DNA of 8,722 bases from Pseudobdellovibrionaceae bacterium (lineage in GTDB: Bacteria > Bdellovibrionota > Bdellovibrionia > Bdellovibrionales > JAMPXM01): positions 1 through 8,722 of the forward strand of contig JALHOI010000110.1 of NCBI GenBank assembly GCA_022843085.1, written 5' to 3'. Within the stretch, counting starts at the first letter, position 1, and each line of letters opens with the position of its first letter. Both the position numbers and the translations under genes were made by a program. Below the pieces are notes generated by a model. That model ran no database searches and had not been told where the DNA came from. It saw nothing but the letters and a program-made list of their open reading frames with translations. Of the stretch, positions 1 through 6,800 are shown one piece after another.

Positions 1-29
1 CATGAATTGCTCGTTGCCAAATAGCCCGC

Positions 30-641
30 ATGGCAGACCTCGAATTAGTCAAACATCGACAACTTTTCGTCCATCAAGTGCGAGAGATCGCCGAACTTTT
101 CGGCTACGAAACGAGAAACAAATACCAGATTCTTGACAGCGAAATGCGTCCCGTACTTTTTGCTGCCGAACAAGGTAAAGGCATTTTTGGATTTATCGTC
201 CGACAGTACTTGGGGCACTGGCGAACGTTCGAAGTTCATTTCTTGTCGCCCGACCGACAGATCCAAATGATCGCTCACCATCCATTTCGATGGTTTTTTC
301 AGCGGATTGAGGTACGCAATTCTGACGGACGTTTCATTGGCGCGATCCAAAAACGATTTTCTGTTTTCACCAAAAAATTTGATGTTGAAAATGAACAGGG
401 TCGCGTTCTTCTTGAAGTTTCGTCACCCCTTTTACGGTTCTGGACATTCGCATTTATGCGCCAAAGTCGGCAAGTTGCTGTCGTTCAGAAAAAATGGTCT
501 GGTCTTTTCAGTGAAGCCTTCACTGATAAAGACGTCTTCATGATCGAGTACACAGATCCAGCCCTAAATCCCGACGAACGCAGCTTAGTGCTTGCTTCAT
601 CAATCTTCATCGACCTGCTTTATTTCGAACACAAAAGTTAA
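30..641 (+). CDS. Phospholipid scramblase-like (LURP-one/scramblase superfamily) protein
   Basis: This 203-residue protein resembles the phospholipid scramblase family. An N-terminal ETRNKYQILD stretch (about 27-36) and an HPFRWFFQRIEV stretch (about 84-95) match the start of the scramblase beta-barrel. FDVENEQGRVLLEV (117-130) is a typical barrel strand pair. KKWSGLFSEAFTDKDVF (154-170) lies where eukaryotic scramblases carry their calcium-binding loop, and it is followed by the hydrophobic C-terminal helix SLVLASSIFIDLLYFE (185-200). There are no cysteines, so the palmitoylated Cys cluster of eukaryotic members is absent, and so is their proline-rich N-terminus. The ATG at 30 lacks a clear Shine-Dalgarno site, but the homologous region begins soon after it. 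The gene stands 82 bp before the next one. The family assignment is fairly firm. Lipid-scrambling activity is not established for bacterial members, and a lipid- or nucleic-acid-binding barrel is equally possible. Confidence 0.8.
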   Translation: MADLELVKHRQLFVHQVREIAELFGYETRNKYQILDSEMRPVLFAAEQGKGIFGFIVRQYLGHWRTFEVHFLSPDRQIQMIAHHPFRWFFQRIEVRNSDGRFIGAIQKRFSVFTKKFDVENEQGRVLLEVSSPLLRFWTFAFMRQSRQVAVVQKKWSGLFSEAFTDKDVFMIEYTDPALNPDERSLVLASSIFIDLLYFEHKS

Positions 642-653
642 TTGTAAGTACGC

Positions 654-670
654 CGCGTCGCCGCGACGCG
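654..670 (+). terminator. GC-rich hairpin after the scramblase-like gene
   Basis: The arms CGCGTCG (654-660) and CGACGCG (664-670) are perfect 7-bp complements around a 3-base loop. They lie 12 bases after the stop codon of the scramblase-like gene. The following bases, CTTGCCTTTC, are only weakly T-rich, so this is a possible but imperfect intrinsic terminator. It could instead be a leader hairpin for the DUF1993 gene. Confidence 0.3.
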
Positions 671-712
671 CTTGCCTTTCAAGCCTGTCTGCTACACGGT
701 GTGCACACAGCC

Positions 713-718
713 AGGAGG
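713..718 (+). promoter_or_regulatory. Ribosome binding site deciding the GTG start at 724
   Basis: A perfect AGGAGG lies 5 bases before GTG 724, close to ideal spacing. The frame is open back to an ATG at 592, but that start would overlap the scramblase-like gene and add 44 residues foreign to the DUF1993 family. The next ATG in frame (736) is 17 bases from the AGGAGG. A perfect 10-bp palindrome, GTGTGCACAC (699-708), lies just upstream and may be chance. Confidence 0.8.
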
Positions 719-723
719 TCCCC

Positions 724-1230
724 GTGACATTTGAGATGACCGTGCCCCAGTTTATTAAAACTTTGAAAAACATGAATCTGATTCTCGACAAGGCAGCGGC
801 CCATGCAACCGCAAAAAAGTTCGACGTCGGTGTGCTGCTACACGCACGACTGGCACCAGATCAGCTTGATTTTACTCGGCAGATTCAGATCGCTTGCGAC
901 TCGGCAAAATTCGGAGTCGCTCGCGCAACGGGAAAATCTGCACCGGAGCATCCAGACACCGAGAAAACGTTGACTGAAATCAAAGCTCGCGTCGAATCGA
1001 CAATTCAGTTTCTGCAAACGCTGACATCGAAGGATTTTGAAGGCGTCGACGCTCGCCGCGTGACGACGCCGCGTTGGGAAGGTAAAACTTTAAGCGGAGT
1101 TGAGTACATCGTTCAACATACAGTGCCAAATTTTTATTTTCACATCACAACCGCTTATTCAATTCTTCGTCACAACGGCGTCGAAATTGGCAAAAGCGAT
1201 TACCTCGGCCCACTTCCGTTTAAATCTTAG
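724..1230 (+). CDS. DUF1993 family protein (DinB-like fold)
   Basis: From the GTG start this is a 168-residue protein, the usual length of DUF1993 proteins (a family of the DinB/YfiT-like four-helix-bundle clan). Family hallmarks seen are the start TFEMTVPQFIKTLKNM, the LDKAAAHA segment (about 20-27), LLHARLAPDQ (about 37-46), TRQIQIACDSAKFGVARA (about 50-67) and the diagnostic C-terminal run PNFYFHITTAY then ILRHNGVEIGKSDYLG. Conserved histidines in these motifs are reminiscent of the metal-binding histidines of DinB-type bundles. No enzymatic function is established for the family, and none is assigned here. The stop codon is 2 bp before the ATG of the pseudouridine synthase gene, so the two are probably cotranscribed and translationally coupled. 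The family call is confident; the function is unknown. Confidence 0.88.
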   Translation: MTFEMTVPQFIKTLKNMNLILDKAAAHATAKKFDVGVLLHARLAPDQLDFTRQIQIACDSAKFGVARATGKSAPEHPDTEKTLTEIKARVESTIQFLQTLTSKDFEGVDARRVTTPRWEGKTLSGVEYIVQHTVPNFYFHITTAYSILRHNGVEIGKSDYLGPLPFKS

Positions 1231-1232
1231 TT

Positions 1233-1883
1233 ATGTCGATCGAAATCCCTGTTCTCTTTAAAAGTGGTGACATCATCGCCGTTGATAAACCGACTGGGAT
1301 TTCGATTCACAACACCGAGGATGCAACTAATTTGATGGCTGTGCTACGGCACCAGCTGCCCGATGACGCCAATCGAATATTTCCGGTGCATCGGCTGGAT
1401 AAAGAAACGAGTGGCGTGCAAATTTTTGCGCGCAGCGAAGCGGCGGCAGCGAAATACGCAAATGAGTTTCAGACTCGAGCAGTCCGAAAAGTTTATCGCG
1501 GTATCCTGCGCGGAAGCATCAAACACGACGGCGCGATTTGGGAGCAACCACTCTCCGACAAAGCAGAAGGACGCGTGAACCCCGCAGGGCTCGCGTCAAC
1601 CCGAGTCCCCTGCACGACGAATTACAAGGTCTTAGGCCGATCGAAATTTTTCACGAGTTGTGAATTCGACCTTATCACAGGTCGACAACATCAGATTCGA
1701 AAACATGCGGCAATGGCTGGCCACGCCTTAGTCGGCGACGCGCGGTACGGCGACCGAAAATACAATTTGCGAATGTTTGAGTTGTACGGCGACGAGCGAC
1801 TTTACTTACACTGCACTGAAATCGAAATTCACGGCCAAGTGTTTCTCAGTCCATGTCCAGATTCCTTCTCGAGGCTTCTGTAA
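1233..1883 (+). CDS. RluA-family RNA pseudouridine synthase
   Basis: This 216-residue protein isomerises uridine to pseudouridine in rRNA or tRNA. It has the RluA-family active-site motif HRLDKETSG (53-61) with catalytic Asp56. It also has the N-terminal AVDKPTGISIHN strand (16-27), the conserved Tyr of VYRGILRG (87-94) and the C-terminal GRQHQIRKHAAMAGHALVGD region (150-169). There is no N-terminal S4 domain, so it resembles the short catalytic-domain-only members (TruC- or RluA-like). The exact uridine target cannot be read from the sequence. The ATG at 1233 follows the preceding stop by 2 bp and has no Shine-Dalgarno site of its own, which suggests coupling to the DUF1993 gene. The last 38 bp overlap the tail of the opposing epimerase gene. 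All visible catalytic residues are intact. Confidence 0.93.
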   Translation: MSIEIPVLFKSGDIIAVDKPTGISIHNTEDATNLMAVLRHQLPDDANRIFPVHRLDKETSGVQIFARSEAAAAKYANEFQTRAVRKVYRGILRGSIKHDGAIWEQPLSDKAEGRVNPAGLASTRVPCTTNYKVLGRSKFFTSCEFDLITGRQHQIRKHAAMAGHALVGDARYGDRKYNLRMFELYGDERLYLHCTEIEIHGQVFLSPCPDSFSRLL

Positions 1884-2733
1884 GCTCTTGAACAAGTTCT
1901 GGAAGCCACGACATCAAAGGCGGCGCGCTGAGGCCGAGCTTGTTCATTTGACTTAAGTTCATCGTCCAGTCTGACTGGACACCAAAAGGTGAAGCCTCCG
2001 CTCGTTCTTTAAACTTAATCGGTCGGCCGGTTGATTGTTCGACGGTATTTAGAATTTCGCGCACTGAAATCTCACCGGGACTCGCAAAATTAATTGGTCC
2101 CGAAAAACTTGTCATCGCAAGCTCGGCGATCAGCCGTCCGGCGAAATCGGAGCGCAAGAAATTGAGACGCGCCGTCGCGTTCGGTAAGTCAATTTCCTGA
2201 CCGCGAAGCGATTTCTCGATGTGCCACTTCAGCCTACCGGTATAGTCGTCAAGTCCGAGTATTATGGGAATTCGAACCGTAGCGACATGAAGCGCGGGGT
2301 GCTGGGCGTAGACCGCTTCTGCCTCGCGCTTTTGTTCTTGGTACGACTGGACCCGCGGCTCACGCGGGACGTAAGTCGTTGCGTTAAAGTCTTCCTCGCG
2401 CAACCCAAGACCCATATCGTAAACCGACTGGGTGCTGGTGAAGATGAGGCGTTAGGTTTTACCCTCTAATATTTTTGCCAGCGCGGCCGCATCCGTACCG
2501 TTGAAACAAATCTGGTCAAAGACAATGTCCCAAGTCTTAGTACCCAAGACGGCCGAAAGCTCGTCAGAATTTGATCGGTCAGCTTTGAGCCGCGCGACCG
2601 TTCGGTCAAGCCCATCGTCGATGCGCCCGCGGTTGAGCAGCGTCACATCGAGCCCACGTGCAACTAACTCGCGGGCGAGATGGCGACCAAAAAATCTGTT
2701 CCCGCCCAGAATCAGTACTTTGAGTTTCTTCAT
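1846..2733 (-). pseudogene. NAD-dependent epimerase/dehydratase (extended SDR), interrupted by an in-frame TAA
   Basis: Read from ATG 2733 the frame encodes a 295-codon extended short-chain dehydrogenase/reductase. It has a Rossmann nucleotide-binding motif, ILGGNRFFG (8-16), then LNRG and the WDIVFDQICFN strand. Next come the RLIFTSTQSVYD motif (95-106), the catalytic YQEQK (Tyr131, Lys135) and the IILGLDDYTGRL and GPINFASPGEISV regions near the C-terminus. Codon 94 is TAA (2454-2452 on the minus strand), and the frame continues unchanged beyond it. Relatives usually have a charged or polar residue here (a GK-x-x-RYIFTS context), so a single substitution in CAA, AAA or GAA would explain the stop. 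Restart at ATG 2415 (codon 107) would lack the NAD-binding half and has no ribosome site. The gene is probably a recent nonsense allele or a sequencing error. Its natural substrate, probably a nucleotide sugar, is unknown. An upstream in-frame ATG at 2820 would add 29 atypical residues. Confidence 0.8.
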
Positions 2734-2741
2734 ATTACCCG

Positions 2742-2770
2742 ATTCTAGATAGATTGAGAGAAAGTGAAAA
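2742..2770 (-). promoter_or_regulatory. Sigma70-like promoter for the epimerase gene, possibly leaderless
   Basis: On the minus strand TTTTCA (2770-2765, 4 of 6 matches to the -35 consensus) and TAGAAT (2747-2742, 5 of 6 matches to -10) are 17 bases apart. Only 8 bases separate the -10 box from the ATG at 2733, so transcription would begin within about 2 bases of the start codon. This fits the lack of a Shine-Dalgarno site there. It is inferred from motif spacing only. Confidence 0.42.
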
Positions 2771-2794
2771 CCGCAGCGCACCAGACCCGACCGA

Positions 2795-2816
2795 CGGCTG
2801 GTCGTGCAGACAGCCG
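2795..2816. promoter_or_regulatory. Inverted repeat in the divergent intergenic region
   Basis: CGGCTG (2795-2800) and CAGCCG (2811-2816) form a perfect 6-bp inverted repeat with a 10-base spacer. An overlapping alternative pairs CGACC (2788-2792) with GGTCG (2800-2804). The repeat lies in the 122-bp gap between the divergent epimerase and exported-protein genes, just upstream of the likely -10 box at 2828. It could be an operator, but the arms are short enough to arise by chance. Confidence 0.22.
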
Positions 2817-2827
2817 ACACGAGCTCT

Positions 2828-2849
2828 TCTAATCTGAAGGCGTTGGAGG
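2828..2849 (+). promoter_or_regulatory. Likely -10 box and ribosome binding site of the exported-protein gene
   Basis: TCTAAT (2828-2833) matches the -10 consensus at 5 of 6 positions. The best -35 candidate at 17 bp spacing (TGCAGA, 2805-2810) is poor, so an activator or another sigma factor may be involved. GGAGG at 2845-2849 is 6 bases before ATG 2856. The ribosome site is convincing; the promoter is tentative. Confidence 0.45.
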
Positions 2850-2855
2850 CTTATT

Positions 2856-3776
2856 ATGGTTCGGTGGTATTCGGCGTTGGCGGTCGGTTTTGTCGTTCTT
2901 CAGATTTCACAAGCAAGTGCCGCGAACACAGGCCCCTCTGACAGCACGGTTCAAACCGAGATCGTTCGTAAAAGCCTCTACAATGTTTCGCTCGGCGCTA
3001 TTAATGCTCTGAATGATCGACCCGCAACTGCTACGACGAAACTAAAAGATGGGTCGACCTTGCTTGAGTGGCAGAACGGGAAAGAAACTTTGGCCGCAAG
3101 TTACGGTAATGCGGGTCTCAAAGATTCACCAAACGTATGGCGACTGACCGAAGTCGACCTCACCGAGAACAAGTTAAGTGCGGTCACGACAACGTATTTC
3201 AAAAACGGGCTTCGTTCGCGAACCGAGTGTAAAGGAGAAACCGACGCGACACTTCGATGCGCGACGGCCTCGCTGCTCTACTGCGAAAAATTTAAACGCA
3301 ATATGAGTATACATGGCGCGAAACTCGGGCTTGTGACCGATTGGGGAAAACAGGTCGATCAAGGCGTGAAAGACCGAATTAAGACTCTCGGGGCGCAATG
3401 CTCTGACTACGCGACGTTTCTCGCTAATGCGCTTGATCCCAACAAAATGATGGAAGAAAGCGAGAGGAAAAGACGCGATGACAACATTGTTAAAACTGAC
3501 CTCGCCGCCATCGACCAAATTCGAAAATCTGCGAAGACTCAAGCTCTTCGGGAAGCCAGTTTTAAAGGCCTGAACGACATCATTGGCAAGGGCGACGACG
3601 TCGGAGCGAGTTCATCAGGTATGCGCGATCGCCTGGATAACGCAAAAGACTTCGGCACCGAGCTTCAAGTCTTATCGAGCCTCGCCATCACCTGTGCCGA
3701 CGCGAAGTTTGTCGCTGAAGGCGCCGTCAACGGCGCACAAGGTACCGCCGCACAAGGTGCGGCGACGCGACGCTAG
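2856..3776 (+). CDS. Exported protein of unknown function
   Basis: I do not recognise this 306-residue protein. It begins with a clear Sec signal peptide: MVRW, then a hydrophobic core (about 5-17), then a c-region with cleavage likely after Ala22 in QASA-A. It is therefore probably periplasmic or secreted; there is no lipobox cysteine at the cleavage site. The segment at about 55-125 has alternating hydrophobic and polar residues, suggesting beta strands (STLLEWQNGKETLAASYGN and VTTTYFKNGLRSRTEC). The segment at about 160-245 is helical and highly charged (EESERKRRDDN at 200-210). Five cysteines (125, 135, 143, 182, 280) would allow disulfides. The C-terminus is low-complexity Ala/Gly/Gln (GAVNGAQGTAAQGAATRR). 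The ATG at 2856 is supported by GGAGG 6 bases upstream. It precedes the RND gene by 59 bp, but strong hairpins lie between them and it has no visible adaptor-protein features. Confidence 0.8.
   Translation: MVRWYSALAVGFVVLQISQASAANTGPSDSTVQTEIVRKSLYNVSLGAINALNDRPATATTKLKDGSTLLEWQNGKETLAASYGNAGLKDSPNVWRLTEVDLTENKLSAVTTTYFKNGLRSRTECKGETDATLRCATASLLYCEKFKRNMSIHGAKLGLVTDWGKQVDQGVKDRIKTLGAQCSDYATFLANALDPNKMMEESERKRRDDNIVKTDLAAIDQIRKSAKTQALREASFKGLNDIIGKGDDVGASSSGMRDRLDNAKDFGTELQVLSSLAITCADAKFVAEGAVNGAQGTAAQGAATRR
3746..3764 (+). other. Perfect 8-bp hairpin at the 3' end of the exported-protein gene
   Basis: CGCCGCAC (3746-3753) and GTGCGGCG (3757-3764) pair perfectly around the loop AAG, inside codons for the Ala/Gly/Gln tail. 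Just upstream, GCGCCGT (3721-3727) and ACGGCGC (3730-3736) form a second near-continuous palindrome. The right arm of the 3746 hairpin shares bases 3761-3764 with the larger hairpin that follows, so the two cannot form together. Confidence 0.4.
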
Positions 3777-3791
3777 TTCCGTCGCGGCGCC
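3761..3791 (+). terminator. Long GC-rich hairpin spanning the stop codon of the exported-protein gene
   Basis: Bases 3761-3772 pair with 3780-3791: seven base pairs (CGCGACG with CGTCGCG), one A-G mismatch, then four more (GGCG with CGCC). The 7-base loop contains the TAG stop (3774-3776). The stem is very stable. No T-tract follows, so it is either a Rho-type or non-canonical terminator, an mRNA 3'-end stabiliser, or part of a leader structure for the RND gene. Confidence 0.45.
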
Positions 3792-3798
3792 TCGAGTC

Positions 3799-3827
3799 TT
3801 GCTGTTAACGCGCGAGCATAGTCTATT
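3799..3827 (+). promoter_or_regulatory. Weak promoter-like boxes before the RND gene
   Basis: TTGCTG (3799-3804) and TCTATT (3822-3827) are 17 bases apart and match the -35 and -10 consensus at 3 and 4 of 6 positions. The -10 box is 8 bases from ATG 3836, which would give an almost leaderless mRNA. GAGG at 3830-3833 is only 2 bases from the ATG, too close for a normal ribosome site. The match is weak. Confidence 0.25.
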
Positions 3828-3835
3828 CCGAGGCC

Positions 3836-6800
3836 ATGAGCCCAGCCCGCCTCGCCGTTCGTCGGCCTATCTTTATCGCCAGCATAGCAATTCTTGTGAT
3901 GGCCCTCGGTGCACTTGCACTGAAGCGCCTTCCGATCGATCTCTATCCCGACGTTAATTTTCCGACGATCATTGTTGCGACCACGTACCCCGGCGCGGGG
4001 CCCCAAGAAGTCGAAACCGGAATCTCGAGAATTCTTGAAGATCAGGTTTCATCGATTGCGGGCGTGAAGAAAATTTCTTCGCAGAATCGCGAAGGCTTTA
4101 GCCTTGTCATCGTCGAGTTCGATTTAAAGTCGGATCTCGACTACGCTGAACAACAAGTTCGCGCGAAAGTTTCGAACTCGATCAAATTTTTACCCGATGA
4201 CGTCGATGCCCCGATCACTCGAAAGATCAGCGCGTCGGACTCGCCGATTCTTGGTGTCGCCTTGAAGTCTGAAATGGCCGACGCCGCGCTCTACGATCTT
4301 GCCAAAGAACGAATCTCACCACTGTTTGAACAGGTTGAGCAGGTCGGACAGGTCGACATTATTGGCGGTCGCAAGCGAGAAATTCATGTCGAGCTCGATC
4401 GCAATAAGCTGATCAACGCCGATATGTCGGCGACGTCTGTTGCGAATGCACTCTCTTCTGCCGGTCGCAACGTACCGATCGGCAAAACAACCTCACCGAC
4501 TGTCGAATACACATATCGAACGATGGCCGAGTACAAATCTCTACCTGAAATCGCAAACTCGGTCTTGAGGGTCGCCGACATTAGCTACCCAGTAACGATA
4601 GGCAAACTCGGCACGATCACCGATTCGCTTCAAGACGAAACTTCGCGAACCCGGTACGACGGCACCAAAACAATTCTTTTTAATATCTATCGCCAATCTG
4701 GAGCAAACTCGGTCAAGGTCGCCGACCAAGTGATTGCTCAAATTGCGAAGATCAACGCGGATCTTTTGGCTCAGGGGGTTAAGGCCGAGCTCGAGCTTGT
4801 TAACGATACGACGAGGAAAATTCGTGCAAACGTGGCGGACGTCTATGAGTCGATTTTCTTCGGTACTGTGCTTACGATCCTCGTCGTCTACTTCTTTCTC
4901 GGCAGCCTTAAGTCGACACTCATCACGGGCTTTGCGCTGCCGAACTCACTTTTGGGCGCGTTCATTTTTATGTCTCTGTTCGGATTTTCGATCAACATCA
5001 TGAGTTTATTGGCGCTGAGTTTGGTCATCGGCTTGCTGGTCGATGATGCCATCGTCGTTCGCGAGAACATTTTTCGAAAACTCGAAGCGGGTCTTTCGCC
5101 CAAGCAAGCATCGATTGTCGGAACTGAAGAAGTCACTCTCGCTGTTATCGCAACAACGGCGACGATTCTTGCGGTCTTTGGCCCGATCGGAAATCTCGAC
5201 GGTATCGTCGGACAGTTTTTTAAAGAGTTTGGACTTACGGTTTGTTTCGCGATGCTCGTTAGTCTTTTTGACGGCTTGTTTGTGGCACCCGCTCTCTCGG
5301 CCTACGCGGGCGGAATTGGCTCGCACGTAGCTTCACCGGCGACGAACTGGTTCGCGCGGGGCAATGATCGCATGCTCAAGTGGTTTGATCGCTTCCAAAC
5401 ACGGCTTGAAGTTCGATACGTCAAAATCCTGCGCTGGGCACTCACGCATCCCCTGAAAACTATCGGCGGGTCGATCGGAATTTTCGTACTTTCGATTGTC
5501 ATTGCGACGACCGTTCCTTTCACCTTCATGTCTGCTCAAGACAATGGCGAGTTCTTTGTTCAATTCGAAACCCCGGCAGGTTCAAGCCTCGACGCAACCG
5601 ACGAAGTTGCCAAGAGCATCGAAGCCAACTTGCGCACCCATCCGCAAGTCGAACATTTGTTAACCACGATCGGCAGCGGTCAGGGCGAAAGTAACAAATC
5701 AAATATCTACATCCGCCTGACTAAATCGAAGAGTCGCAAAGAAAACACAACCGAGATGAAAGACAAGATTCGTGAAGGGCTTAAAAGCTTCGCGTCTTAC
5801 AAACCGATTGTCACTGATCAGCCATCTCAAGGCGGACGCGCATTCAATCTGAACATCAGCGGACAAGACCTTGAAACACTGGTTCCCTTTTCAGAAAAAG
5901 TTCTAGATCGCGTCGCGAAGATGCCGGCCTTGCGCCAAGCCGACACCACCCATCGTGCGGCTCGGCCCGAATACCAAGTGATTTTGAAGCCCGAAATCGC
6001 GGCGATTTCGGAAGTCACGATGGCCAATCTCGGCCAAGAGTTACGCACACAAATTGAAGGACGAACCCCTGCCATTTATCGCGAAAAAGGAGTCGATTAC
6101 GATGTGCGAGTTCGACTCAAAGAAGATCAGCGCAGTTTGCAAACAGACTTTGAAGAAATGAGGATTCCCAACCTCAGTCAAAGACTTGTGCCTTTATCGA
6201 ATGTTGCAAAGCTGGTTGAAGTGAAGGGACCAACGACTATTCTTCGCGAGAATCGCACCCGTTACATTCAAATTTCGGCGGATCTCGTACCGGGCGGCGC
6301 CGGAATCGGCGGAGCGATTAAAGAACTTAGTGGCCTCTTCAAAGGCGAGCTCAAGCCACCGCCGGGCATCACTTACAATTTTGTCGGCGAAGCCGAACGA
6401 TTTTCTGAACTCATGACGAACATGCTCGTTTCGCTAGGTCTCGGGATGATGTTCATTTATTTGGTTTTAGCTAGTCTCTTCGGATCATTCTTGACGCCGT
6501 TCACAATTATGCTCGTCATACCGCTCGCGGCGTGCGGAGCTTTTCTCGCACTCGCTGTGACCCGCTCAAGCTTCGATCTATTTTCGATGATCGGATGCGT
6601 AATGCTGATGGGTCTCGCAACCAAGAATTCGATCCTCCTAATCGACTTCGCGGTCGAGAAACACAAAGAAGGCATGAATCGAATCGAGTCATTGCTAAAA
6701 GCTGGCGAGACCAGGCTTCGCCCCATTCTGATGACAAGCCTCGCACTCATCGCCGGCATGATTCCGGTCGCGATTGGTCTTAACGAAGCGTCGAAATCGA

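Noticed and set aside
592..723. Extended N-terminus of the DUF1993 gene from ATG 592
   Set aside because: It overlaps the scramblase-like gene, encodes residues foreign to the family, and a perfect AGGAGG sits 5 bases before GTG 724.
1846..2415. Two separate epimerase genes (1846-2415 and 2452-2733)
   Set aside because: Both parts are in the same frame, and the codons between them complete a conserved motif. One interrupted gene explains everything.
2452..2454. Programmed recoding or a reassigned TAA codon
   Set aside because: TAA terminates other genes here at sensible ends, and no recoding signal is evident. A simple nonsense change or sequencing error is more likely.
2734..2820. Upstream start for the epimerase at 2820
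   Set aside because: The extra 29 residues are unlike any family start, and promoter-like boxes lie inside them. MKKLKVLILGG at 2733 is the normal N-terminus.
3583..3957. Open frame across the end of the exported-protein gene and start of the RND gene, plus several other long alternative frames (for example 8179-8682 on +)
   Set aside because: They lie over well-supported genes in other frames, have unnatural residue composition and have no ribosome sites.
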